Source: Xanthostigma xanthostigma
Taxonomy: Eukaryota > Arthropoda > Insecta > Raphidioptera > Raphidiidae
Assembly (NCBI GenBank): GCA_963575645.1
Contig: OY754464.1
Location: forward strand, 76,358,948 to 76,422,947
Length of the DNA: 64,000 nt
Reading direction: 5' to 3'
The notes beneath the pieces are model-generated. The model was not told where the DNA came from and did no database searches. It saw nothing but the letters and a program-made list of their open reading frames with translations. Shown here piece after piece: positions 55,055 to 64,000 of this stretch (positions are counted from its first letter, which is position 1; each line of letters begins with the position of its first letter). Both the position numbers and the translations under genes were made by a program.

Positions 55055-55290
55055 GTTGCTAAATTTCGCCCTGTAACTGAATTCGCCCTGTCATGTACCG
55101 AAATTCTAAATTTCGTCCTGATATCTGACCAATTTTAGTAGGTAACTAAATTTCGCCTTATCATCTAATAAAATTCTAATATTTAAATTTCGCCCTGTAT
55201 CTGAATTTCACCTTGTCGTTTAACGAGACTCTAGTAATTAAATTTCGCCCTGTAATCTAACGAAATTCTAGTAAGTAAATTAAATGTATT
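55055..55290. repeat. Irregular repeat of AAATTTCGCCCTG
   Basis: AAATTTCGCCCTG or near variants start at about 55061, 55108, 55148, 55185 and 55240, separated by CTAACGAAATTCTAGTA-like spacers. The period varies between 37 and 55 bp. Confidence 0.75.
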
Positions 55291-56194
55291 AACCACCGCC
55301 ATGTTCGCCACTCCAACACACACACACACAACAAGTAGTTCAACGCATACACACAGCAAGCGCAAACGAAACATAACACGTCCCGTGAACAGCGTCGCGC
55401 CAGTTGCTTGGCATTAGATGTTTCACATTCTTTTTCTTAGGAAACTAATACAAAATAATCCAGAGTTCATTGCTCTGTTTGGAAATTAAATTACAAGAAA
55501 ATCTAAACGTTTAATAATTTATTAATTGTTGTTTTCAGTAATTAAATATTATGCATATACGAGTATTTCCGACAGTTTCAATCTTAACGTTTTCGAAACG
55601 AACTCCAACTTATCGAAACATCAATGTCTATGTTATATCAACTTCATTAAGTGGAATTAAAAGCATTTGTATGTTAGGAATTGAATTAACTTTATATATA
55701 TGACTAATTAATAAGTAAGGTAGTCAATTTACGTTATACAGGTGTATTCAAGTACACACAATCAAAGGATGATGGGGGCACGTAAAGACAAGAAATAAAT
55801 ATGTTTAGTGTGGACACAATATTATTTATTGGCATAATAAATAAAGTCATTTTCCAGAGAGAAATTACTTGTTTCTTATTACCTATATTTTGTCGGTACA
55901 AAGATAATGAATGTACCTAACATTACTCAAATCGTGTACATTTTTTTTTAATTTATTTTTGTGTGCTGACAGGACTGTCATTGACCAGTAGTGTACATTA
56001 TAACAATAATAATTTTTTTTTATTTTTTCATATTCAATTTTACGTGATATTATGTTACAAACTGTTGAGGATTTCCTGCCCAACTTGGTAAAATTACTGA
56101 AAAACATTAAAAATCTTTTTGACTTAAACATTTGACACATAATTTATACAATGATCGTTTTACGCAATTGCGTCTGGAATGAAATGGTAATATA
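55291..56194. other. Unassigned DNA with a CA microsatellite
   Basis: (CA)n at about 55318-55330. No gene seen; the minus frame at 55883-56140 has no signature. Confidence 0.4.
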
Positions 56195-56835
56195 TTGTAA
56201 CAAAACTGTTGTTTATTGGTGGGATGAATATTTATTTACAAAAATAAACGTTAACCAAAACAAACTAATAAGTACTGCTCTAATAATAATGAAATAATAA
56301 AAAAACAAACAAATTCTAGAGAAACTATAACAACACTGAACTACTATAATAATAATAATAATAATAATAATAATTTTATTCGTTTCAGAAAAGCTCTGTT
56401 GAGCATGTGTAGTGAACATACATAATTTAACATAATTTTAACATACATACATAATTTAACCTACTTATTATACTACATAACTCAAAAAGAACCTGAACAA
56501 CCACCAACAATACACGTTAAACACAGAATAATTATATCATAGTTCTTCTATTTATCTCTATATTTATTTAGAACGCTCGTTTATTTATGTCGATCGTGGA
56601 CTGTCACTGACACTGACTGACTGCCCCACTGACTCGCTACGCGTTGCTTATATACCTCACTAGTCGCGTACTCGAACATTTCACGACATTCTAAAAGCTT
56701 CGATATGCTTCTATGCGGTATAACAATGCGTAACAATACGCGCATTCTTGTCTATGCGGTTCCGACGACAACAACGCGAGTATTGTTGTCTACGCGGCCT
56801 GACAAAAATGCAGTGCCCCCTCCCAGTGGCGTCAC
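56195..56835 (-). mobile_element. LTR fossil, minus orientation
   Basis: From TGACGCCACTGGGAGG at the right to CAGTTTTGTTACA at the left, with TATATAAGCAACGCG and GCAGTCAGTCAGTGTCAGTG. Related to 41294-41575. A TAA microsatellite lies within. No internal region attached. Age cannot be set without its partner. Confidence 0.75.
56348..56376. repeat. (TAA)n microsatellite
   Basis: About ten TAA/AAT units inside the LTR fossil. Confidence 0.9.
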
Positions 56836-56932
56836 ATCATTCTTCGCATAAATACGTCACAGATTCATCTGCACATAAAGTATTTATTTATTTATCAGTG
56901 CCTAGCCGATTTCAACGGGAATGATTGCGTAA

Positions 56933-57495
56933 GGGCTCTTGTTAACGCCTGTTTTAGTCAGCCGACGCTAAACGGTTAACTTTGTACTCGATCCGCTAAT
57001 ATATGTGAGCGCGTCCGTTGTTTTCGATATCAGTTCTATACTTGAAGTGCGAAAAAGTACGTTATGTCTTGCTTGTTTATTTTTGTAATTTTCTAAAGTC
57101 TTCTCCCAACACTGGCCTATTATGAACAAGGCTAATTAATAAATCCATATCAATATCAATTTTAAACTCCCTATTCAATATGAGCACAACAAGGTAGGTA
57201 GGTAGGTATAGGTAAAAACGTGCGCGCACATCTGTCGTCGTCAACAGACTTTTATGAAATTACGTGGTCCACTGCATCGAACCGACCTCCGTCGCGCCGA
57301 GGGGCGACGTGCGGGTATTCACAATGAGCAGTACAAAGTAGATAGGTATAGGTAAAAACGTGCGCGCACATCTACCGTCGTCAACAGATTTCTATGAAAT
57401 TACGTGGTCCACTGCACAAACACCCACATTAACCTACTACCCGTCACCCGTCATAAAAATCGGGCCGTTATCCGTTGTTCGTTAAGAAGAGGCCA
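56933..57495 (-). mobile_element. PIF/Harbinger-like element, copy 2
   Basis: GGGCTCTTGTTAACG at the left, AAGAGGCCA at the right, TAA on both sides (56930-56932, 57496-57498). Opposite orientation to copy 1. It holds a direct duplication of about 110 bp: GTAGGTATAGGTAAAAACG-type starts at about 57202 and 57340, each followed by GTGCGCGCACATCT. Confidence 0.85.
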
Positions 57496-57498
57496 TAA

Positions 57499-57974
57499 GC
57501 GTTGGTTACATGTTTAACTTTCTAGGTTATATTTCTTTAGGAAACTCTGTATAATAGTTGAGTCACGACACCCTGTATGTAATTCACAGTCTAGTATTTC
57601 TGAATCTGAAATAGTGTTCCCGCTTTAACAAAAGAACATCCCCGCAATCTAATTGCCAACAACATGAATCGTAAAGCAGTTTGAACCGGTGATTGCGCGC
57701 GTGTAAAAACAAAGCGAGCAAAGTGAAACCTGGCAGCGATTCTTCTGCAGTTGTAGATATCATGGAAAGCGAAGTACAAGCACTTGAATAAAATATTAGG
57801 TATGCGCATTTCACGTAGCCTCTCGCGGATTTTAATTCATTCGAGAAGATATAAAGAATTACTTAACTGAATTAAACACAGACAGTGCACAGTATAAAGC
57901 AACCTAACATCCTCAATATTTTTGTTGAAAAATATTGTCTTGCTTCTCAGATATTTGAGCTTCTGTTCAATATT
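57499..57974. other. Unassigned DNA
   Basis: No feature seen beyond AAACCTGGCAGCGA (57727), a short phrase also found at 37.4 kb. Confidence 0.4.
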
Positions 57975-58700
57975 TCTACTAATATATAAAGCTGAAGAGT
58001 TTGTTTGTTTGTTTGATTGGTTGAACGCGCTAATACCAGGAACTACTGGTTCAAATTGAAAAAAAAAACAGTTTATTGTTGGATAGCCCATTTATCGAAT
58101 AAAGCTATAGGCTATATAATATCACACTACGACCAATAGGAGTGGAGCATCAATGAAAAATGTTGCAAAATGTATCTCAAAAATAACTTCTTTTCAGGTG
58201 AAATGCCGTAACTACATATATCAATATTAGGTCGTACATTCACAAGCCCGGGTAGGTCAGTCGGTAGAGCATGCGACTGTTAATATCAGGGTCGTGGGTT
58301 CGAGCCCCTCGCTGGGCGAATATATTTTTATATTTTTTTTATTTTCTACATTGCTTTCTTCTAAGGCTTACATTTTTTATTTTAGATTTATTTAGGACTA
58401 ATTAAAATTAAATAAATCTAATTAATAGCTCATTTGAAAACTGTTATAACTATAGGTACCTATATAAAAATAATTATGCTACAGTGTTTTCAAATAAATA
58501 TTTATTATATTTTATTAATTACAGTAATTATAGTATAAATACTGCTTTTTATCGACAAAAACTTTTGAACGGTAATTCCGATCATCATGAAATTTGGACA
58601 CAACATTCATCTCTGTAAACTAAGATGAATGTGCATACTCATGTTCCTCCCTTCTCCATTCGTTCTTTTGCACCCGGGTGAAACCGTACGGGACCGCTAG
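57975..58700 (+). mobile_element. tRNA-bearing Helitron, copy 5
   Basis: TCTACTAATATATAAAGCTG start and GTACGGGACCGCTAG|T end, full set of internal blocks, and the extra AT-rich segment shared with copy 2. Confidence 0.9.
58246..58318 (+). pseudogene. tRNA-Lys-derived sequence in Helitron 5
   Basis: The best-kept tRNA shape: acceptor GCCCGGG against GCTGGGC, A box GGTCAGTCGGTAGAGC, B box GGTTCGAGCCCC, 73 nt. The loop is CTGTTAA (GTT), but the anticodon stem has two mismatches. Pol III promoter boxes look intact. Confidence 0.8.
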
Positions 58701-58734
58701 TTGTTTATATAGAGAAAGCTTTTTAATGCTTATT

Positions 58735-59400
58735 AGTAGTACTTTTTAAGTATTGATTATTAAATTTAAATAGTTTAACTCTTTTATTTATACCCGAATA
58801 TTTTTTATACGTATATTCAGCATTTTTATTATACAGGATTTTGAAAAAATCCCGGTATCTTGGAATAACTCTTCTTCTATGACTCGAATTAAAAAATGTT
58901 TGGAGCAAAACTAGTTTAGTTTTAATGGAAGGATCGTTTGCGCACAAAACCATCCCTGACCCCTTCACCCCCTCGCAAGGGATGGTCGTAACTTGGAAAT
59001 TTCAAATGTCATCCCCTATTTTTTATTAGCTTAATAACTTCACCGATTAAAAATAAACATCTTTTGCCCGAAACTTGTTTTTATTCGGGCTAATCTTTCC
59101 CCACGAATCAGCTTGTGTGTCTACGTAACTCCATGAGAAAGGATTAGCCCAAACAAAAAAAAATTTCGAGAAAAAGATGTTTTGTTTTAATCGAAGACGT
59201 CAATAAGCTAATAAAAAATAGGGGTTGCCGTTTGAACTTTTCAAATCACCCCCACACCCGCGAGGGGGTAAAGGGTTAAAAGGTGGTTTTGTATATGTAA
59301 ACGATCCTTCCTTCAAAATCAAACAACTTTTGTCCCAAACATTTTTTTATTCGAGGCTAAGAAAAAGAGTTATTCCGGGATACCGAAACTTTTTCAACAC
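58735..59400. repeat. Inverted pair of the CTTTTGTCCCAAAC repeat
   Basis: The repeat described at 8595-9590 occurs here twice, reverse (to about 59095) and forward (from about 59138), sharing CGATCCTTCC, AGCTAATAnAAAA and GGATTAGCCCAAAC. Confidence 0.8.
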
Positions 59401-59407
59401 CCTACAC

Positions 59408-59709
59408 CAGAGGTCGGCAACCTTTTGAAACGGAAGAGCCAAAAGTTACAATTTACAATATTTCCCAGTTTTTAAGAGCCACTAAACATTTTCGTTTCAG
59501 TATTATAGTATTTGCTTATATAGGTATAATATAATATATATCCGAGGACGACACGTCGCGACGGGGGCGGTGCGGGTGAGCCGCGAGTGGAAATGGCTGA
59601 CAGATAGACATAGTAATCATGGATCGATTAGACTATTTTTAAGGGTTTATATATTAAAATAATTATTTTTTGCGTATGGAACTGGAGAGTCGCAGGTTCC
59701 TGACCCCTG
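59408..59709. mobile_element. hAT MITE (302 bp)
   Basis: CAGAGGTCGGCAACC and GGTTCCTGACCCCTG ends, flanked by CCCTACAC and CCCTATGC, an 8-bp duplication with two changes. Inside, AAGAGCC occurs twice. Terminus and target length are those of hAT. Confidence 0.88.
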
Positions 59710-59760
59710 CCCTATGCATCTTTCTTGTAGTGTTATTATTATTATTTTTAAAACTAGTGT

Positions 59761-60339
59761 GACCTGTGTGAATTATTCGCACTAAATAAGTATAATAATT
59801 ATCACTTTACAAAATTATTTTTTAAATATGATTGCAGGTATTCAATTCGTTTCTAATTTTGCACACTGCTTATAACGTTCTTCTTTTTGTTGTATTACAA
59901 TATGAAGCTCAGATGACAGATCGAAGAAATATTTTTAAAATTGTCATATAGAGGCGCAAATAGCAAAAGCGTTGAGCTAAGCCAGATGGCATCATGCAGC
60001 ATTGCTGTGACGTTGTTCAGCGTTGCTCGCTGTTTCAAAATTAAAACCGTCAGATGGCAGTATGCAGTATTGTGTCTGCTGTATTACAATATGAAGGTCA
60101 GATGACAGATCGAAGTGTTGACGTTGTTTCAAAATTAAAGTCGTCAGATGGCAGACGTTGTTCAGCGTTGCTGTATTTTAATTAATTTACAAAAACAAAA
60201 GCAATACATTTTTTAGTTGTCGATGTCAGTAGACCAAGCAATTATCTGTAAAATGATATATAATTTATGTGGAGAAATTGTGAGTTTTTTTCTAAAAAGG
60301 GAGGCAAACATCTTTAACCTTAGCGTATTAATATATATG
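59761..60339 (+). repeat. 600-bp dispersed repeat, copy 2
   Basis: Same as 35934-36525, with few substitutions and small gaps. The high identity between loci about 24 kb apart suggests recent amplification. Confidence 0.85.
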
Positions 60340-60779
60340 ATATTACTGTTAAATTTTCATTGGTCAATACAAGATTTGCTTATGTTTTTGTCAACACAAT
60401 ATTGATTTTCATACTTTCACTAAACTTTGTTTTGATAATTTACATTTGAAGTTAGACATATGGGAAGCATCTTGTTAATGTAGCGAGGGTGAAATTAACC
60501 TGGAATTGAAACAGAAACTAGGGTGCGTGGAAATCAGCTTTCTTACAATATGAGGAGATACATACTCGTAGTTAATTTAGCCCCATTCGCCTAATTGCAT
60601 GTTTGCCTATAAAACAAGTGTTCAGATAATCTTACTTTGCATCTATAAATAGGAAATCAATAATCATATGTCTTGTATGGGTTTTCCTAAGCAAAAATCA
60701 TCATATGTTTTGATTTTTGCTTAGGAAAACCCATACTATACTTTCTGTAGAATAAAACCCATACTATACTTTTATTCTA
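60340..60779. other. Spacer with a small palindrome
   Basis: About 60673-60735: GTATGGGTTTTCCTAAGC and its complement with a short loop. ACCCATACTATACTT occurs twice right before the next element. Confidence 0.6.
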
Positions 60780-61015
60780 CAGATTGTATCAAATCAAAAC
60801 GGTCCATAGAACTGTGTGTAAGACAGAGACGATATATAAAGCAGTAAGTAAGAATGAGATAAATGATCGCTAATAGTTACTGTGGTTACGTAAATAAATA
60901 ATTACGTACACTGTAAATCTTTTTACCAATTTATCAATTAAAACAACTAAAATGTAATATTAACTCGTATTATTATTTATATCTGGTACAAAAGTTTTAA
61001 CAATACTTTTAATAA

Positions 61016-61228
61016 TTAATTTATTAAATGTTCAAAAAGACGTTCTGCCAAACAATATCCTAATCGATTATAAATATTTTCCCTCACATTGGCTGACATC
61101 TCATGGTCAACGGACTGACATGCATTGGAAATCTGTATTTTCAATTCGTTCAAATTATTAGCTCTAATTTCTTGAAAACCATAAATTTTGGATTTTACAA
61201 ATCCCCATAAAAAAAAAATTCGGAGATA
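61016..61228 (-). pseudogene. C-terminal part of the same transposase
   Basis: Frame reading FFLWGFVKSKIYGFQEIRAN then NLNELKIQISNAC. FFLWG-LKSKVY is the block that follows the last part of the DDE domain in this family. It overlaps the previous remnant in another frame, showing an internal deletion near 61220. Confidence 0.75.
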
Positions 61229-61397
61229 GGCAACCATTTGATTCAAATTCTCGTATGACACTGCGAATTGTTATTTTAGACGGAGACAGTCTGTTTTCAA
61301 AGGCAGCTACAAATAAATTTATTATATCGGCGGTTGAATTACCACAATAAAACCATTTAATTATTTGGATTTTTTCCCGAACAGTATAAATAGGCAT
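61218..61397 (-). pseudogene. N-terminal part of DUF4817-type transposase
   Basis: MPIYTVREKIQIIKWFYCGN then STADIINLFVAAF and SPSKITIRSVIREFESNGCL. This helix-turn-helix opening (YT..E...I...Y) is the DUF4817 domain found in front of many arthropod Tc1/IS630-type transposases. The DDE centre is missing. Confidence 0.75.
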
Positions 61398-61606
61398 TTT
61401 ATCAATAATAATCACTAGTGAATACTGACATTTGATAAAATTGTGATTTTTACTGTAGAAAACAAAGACGATACTATCAGATTGTATAACCACAGTAACT
61501 AGCTATTAGCGATCATTTATCTCATTCCTACTTATTGCTTTATATAATAACGTCTCAGTCTTACACACATAATGTTCTATGGACTGTTTTGATTTGATAC
61601 AATCTG

Positions 61607-61909
61607 TATACTAAGCATAGGAATAAAATCGCAATCAAAATATTACTTAGGGTGCAAACAAATACTTCTAAAATTTTAAGAAAACGTTAGTTTGCAGACA
61701 TGGATTTACTTAGTGAAGAGTGAATTTAATTTGCTAAATTGATAGTAATATTGAAATTAAGAAAAAAATATTATTTTAAGGGATGTATTAATGGGTTAAA
61801 ATTTTTATTTTGTTCAAAAACAAAAGGGTTTTAATTCACATATAAAGCCACACTGTCTATATTAGAAAATACACTATAATGTCGGCAGGGTTTCGCACTG
61901 CGACCCGAG
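61607..61909. other. Unassigned DNA
   Basis: No feature seen. Confidence 0.4.
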
Positions 61910-61919
61910 TTTTTATTTA

Positions 61920-62186
61920 TTACGATGAAGGAAGGTTTTGGTTGAGGATCATAAATAAGCTTTACCAATGTTATGCTAGTGGCCAACGTTTCGAAAAATT
62001 TATTTTCATCTTCACAGTCTCAAGCTGGTCAAAAGGTGTTAAAGCTTGAGGCCCTAAAGATGAAAATAAATTTTTCGAAATGTTGGTCACTAGCGTAACA
62101 TTGCTAAAGCTTATTTATGATCCTCAACCAAAACCTTCCTTCATCGTAACATTCTATTGGATCGACACTACTTTATGCTGAAGACA
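61920..62186 (+). mobile_element. Hammerhead-like retroelement, copy D
   Basis: A 267-bp insertion flanked by a perfect 10-bp duplication TTTTTATTTA (61910-61919, 62187-62196). Long palindrome (to about 62150; TTACGATGAAGGAAGGTTTT at the outer edge), then tail TATTGGATCGACACTACTTT. Both arms hold the core. Confidence 0.8.
62050..62088 (+). ncRNA. Hammerhead-like core in copy D
   Basis: Stem I GGCC with GGTC; core CTAAAGA (one change from CTGAAGA); extra T; stem II GAAAAT/TTTTTC; GAA; ATGT; U. The minus-strand arm at 61981-62016 shows GAAACGTTGGCC and a GTGAAGA core. Between the two arms every consensus base is present once. Confidence 0.5.
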
Positions 62187-62196
62187 TTTTTATTTA

Positions 62197-62679
62197 CCTA
62201 TATAGATCTTGATTCTGCACATTGTACTAACTGTACTATCTTTGCAGTGTTTATATTATGTATTACATTTATAACTATAGCCGTCACATCTCGCATGTGA
62301 TGATTAACAAGAGTTTCCAGAATTCCCCCAGGAATATTCACCCAAAGGAGTATTCAGTCAGTCAAATGATCTGACAGATTCTGCCTACTCAGTAGGTATA
62401 TAGATACCTACTTGAGGTTTATATATACTTAGAAATGATACATGATGAATGATCCTTAATATTATTCCCTAATTTCTGCTAAACATGTTGGTATTATGGA
62501 TATGCGTCGACATACTTTTGTGCAATGTATTCAATTCAGTTCAAACTTTATTAGTCAAAAACACAGTTAAAATTGTACAGACATTGTCAATAAAAAAGTG
62601 ATACCGAAATATAGAAATGATACAGAATTACAGTAAATTTGGATATATTTTTTTAAAACTTTGTGTCATATTGCACATA
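62197..62679. other. Unassigned DNA
   Basis: No feature seen. Confidence 0.4.
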
Positions 62680-63233
62680 CAGTTGTAAACGCGTAAGGTG
62701 CACATAAGGAAATTAGCATTGGGAAAAAATACTTGCATTAATTGTTATTTCTATTGAATTATCGTGGTAATATTGAGGATTTCTATTTTATTTTGATTTA
62801 TTTTTATTTTACTTGGCTTTTTTAATAATAAAAAGCTCTTATAAATCATTATTTTAATTTTTTTGTACAAAAATAAAACAAAAAAAAAAACAACTCAATC
62901 TGTTTGGAAACATTTCATTCAAAAATTGTCTGACTGGTATGACGTATGCGCGTTGGTAAATCAGTGACCCAATGTCTTTAGGTGCAACACGAATAGGCGG
63001 AGATATTTGATCTCGCACTATATTTAAGTATTTTTGGGAATTTAATGTCCCATTAATAAAAAAAGTCCGATTATGTTGTAATCATTTGAATATTTTCTTC
63101 GGTAGTATACACATTCATTTTGCAAATGAATATTATCTGTCAAATTGAAAAACAAGATTTCAAGGCTCACTCTGATCCAGACATTTTTTCCCAATGTTAA
63201 TTTCCCTATGTGCATCTTACGTGTTTACATAGT
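62680..63233 (-). mobile_element. Tc1/mariner-like element, copy 3
   Basis: CAGTTGTAAACGCGTAAGG start after TA and a GTTTACATAG end; same inner sequence as copy 1 on the opposite strand, with a small deletion after the left terminus. The transposase remnant reads on the minus strand, roughly 62890-63030. Confidence 0.82.
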
Positions 63234-63431
63234 ATAATATTCGTCAAAACTGTAAAATGGTTCTAAGGTCAAAAATTGCTGTGAATTTTTTTAAATATTT
63301 AAAAGAAAGTCCTTTTATTTCCTCCGGTAAAAAGGTAAAAAGTTTATGTCCCATGAAGTCTGGGCTTTGCTGACCAATTTTTAAGCGGTGATACATCACA
63401 AGAACTTCATTTTTGCTTCTATGGTATCATG

Positions 63432-63705
63432 CAGGCGCGGTCGCAGCCTGAAATTTTGGAGGGGGTCACTCACTACAGTAATAAAAAATAGGTATCTGGA
63501 ATAAAATAAACATTATTGCACAAGACACAATTTTATTTTATACATTACATATAAAACAAATGGAAACTATAAATTTATCGCTGTTAGGGGATAGCTAAAA
63601 ATTTCCTTTTATTATTTGGCAATTTTTTGAGATTTTTCAATTTGACCTTAGATTTTGGGGGGGTCATGTCCCCTGTGACCCCCCCCCCCATTCAGACCGC
63701 GCCTG
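63432..63705. mobile_element. hAT MITE (274 bp)
   Basis: CAGGCGCGGTC and GACCGCGCCTG ends flanked by GTATCATG and GTATCATA (seven of eight). Subterminal GGGGGTCAC/GTGACCCCC. Non-coding. Confidence 0.9.
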
Positions 63706-63713
63706 GTATCATA

Positions 63714-64000
63714 GTTATGAAGATCGGCACCGGTTGATAAATTATTATCAATATTTGCTTTAAAGTAACACAATACGTTGAAGATATACAAGTTAAAGAC
63801 AGTCATAATACGTAATTCAGTAAAAAGTGGTTTACAATGAGCATCATAAGTAGCACCCGAAATATGGCCTTTTTTACACGCTTTATATTAATTTCACTTG
63901 TAAGTATGTATGTATGTTTGTTTGTAACCTTCGTTTGGACTACAGCAAGTGGTTTATTACTGTAGTATAATATGCCAGCACTGTAACTACAGTGGTTAGC
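63714..64000. other. Unassigned DNA
   Basis: No feature seen to the window end; a short GTATGTATGTATG run at about 63904. Confidence 0.4.

Larger units (their letters stand above)
60780..61606 (-). mobile_element. Tc1/mariner-like element with DUF4817-type transposase, deleted
   Basis: CAGATTGTATCAAATCAAAA and its complement, flanked by TA (60778-60779, 61607-61608). Terminal repeats of about 115 bp. The minus-strand gene has lost its centre: the N-terminal part joins the C-terminal part in a different frame, so no active enzyme is made. Confidence 0.9.

Noticed and set aside
28043-58318. Functional tRNA genes in the Helitrons
   Set aside because: Anticodon stems are mismatched and anticodons vary between copies (CTT, GTT, GTC); best called tRNA-derived pseudogenes.
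61919-62150. Ordinary cut-and-paste palindromic MITE
   Set aside because: The 10-bp duplication lies beyond a non-palindromic tail, and the core repeats in unrelated palindromes with similar long duplications; a retroelement of hammerhead type fits better.

Overview
This is a gene-poor, AT-rich stretch of an animal nuclear genome, most probably an insect. The evidence is a Jockey-superfamily LINE, several insect-type Tc1/mariner, hAT, pogo and PIF/Harbinger derivatives, Helitrons ending in CTAGT, and solo LTRs. I cannot name the species. I recognise no complete host gene; the only host-like candidate is one weak 146-bp exon near 43.6 kb. Nearly everything identifiable is transposable-element DNA, often nested.

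Layout. 1-4037: a LINE with two open reading frames (coiled-coil/RRM-like ORF1; endonuclease plus reverse transcriptase ORF2) and a TATC-repeat tail. 4.3-6.4 kb: two head-to-head copies of a GCATGCGC-containing repeat. 6.9-13.2 kb: MITEs (palindromic, pogo-like, Tc1/mariner, hAT) set in older repeats. 13.6-15.1 kb: a TTAA-flanked foldback with a hAT element inside it, next to a small conserved transposon-like ORF that recurs at 40.5 kb. 15-19.7 kb: more MITEs and a 47-bp minisatellite. 19.9-34 kb: Helitrons, three of which carry a tRNA-Lys(CTT)-derived block, plus hAT and Tc1-type remnants. 34-41 kb: pogo, TTAA-type and long foldback elements. 41-45 kb and 52.5-56.8 kb: LTR fossils. 45.9-52 kb: nested Tc1-like and other MITEs. 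54-63.7 kb: PIF/Harbinger pair, a tRNA-bearing Helitron, a DUF4817-type Tc1/mariner deletion derivative, and hAT elements.

The most interesting signal is a scattered family of short palindromic insertions (7.3, 48.4, 51.6 and 61.9 kb). Each is flanked by a 10-12 bp target duplication, and each contains a hammerhead-ribozyme-like core: a CTGANGA-type box, a hairpin, then GAAACGT(T/C), enclosed in at least three of the four by a short stem I. This fits small Penelope-like or retrozyme-like retroelements. Other notable points are the tRNA-bearing Helitrons, the twice-preserved small ORF, and two cases where a tandem repeat preserves the empty site of an insertion.

All readings are by eye. Family names rest on motifs, terminal repeats and target duplications, and element boundaries without a stated duplication are approximate.
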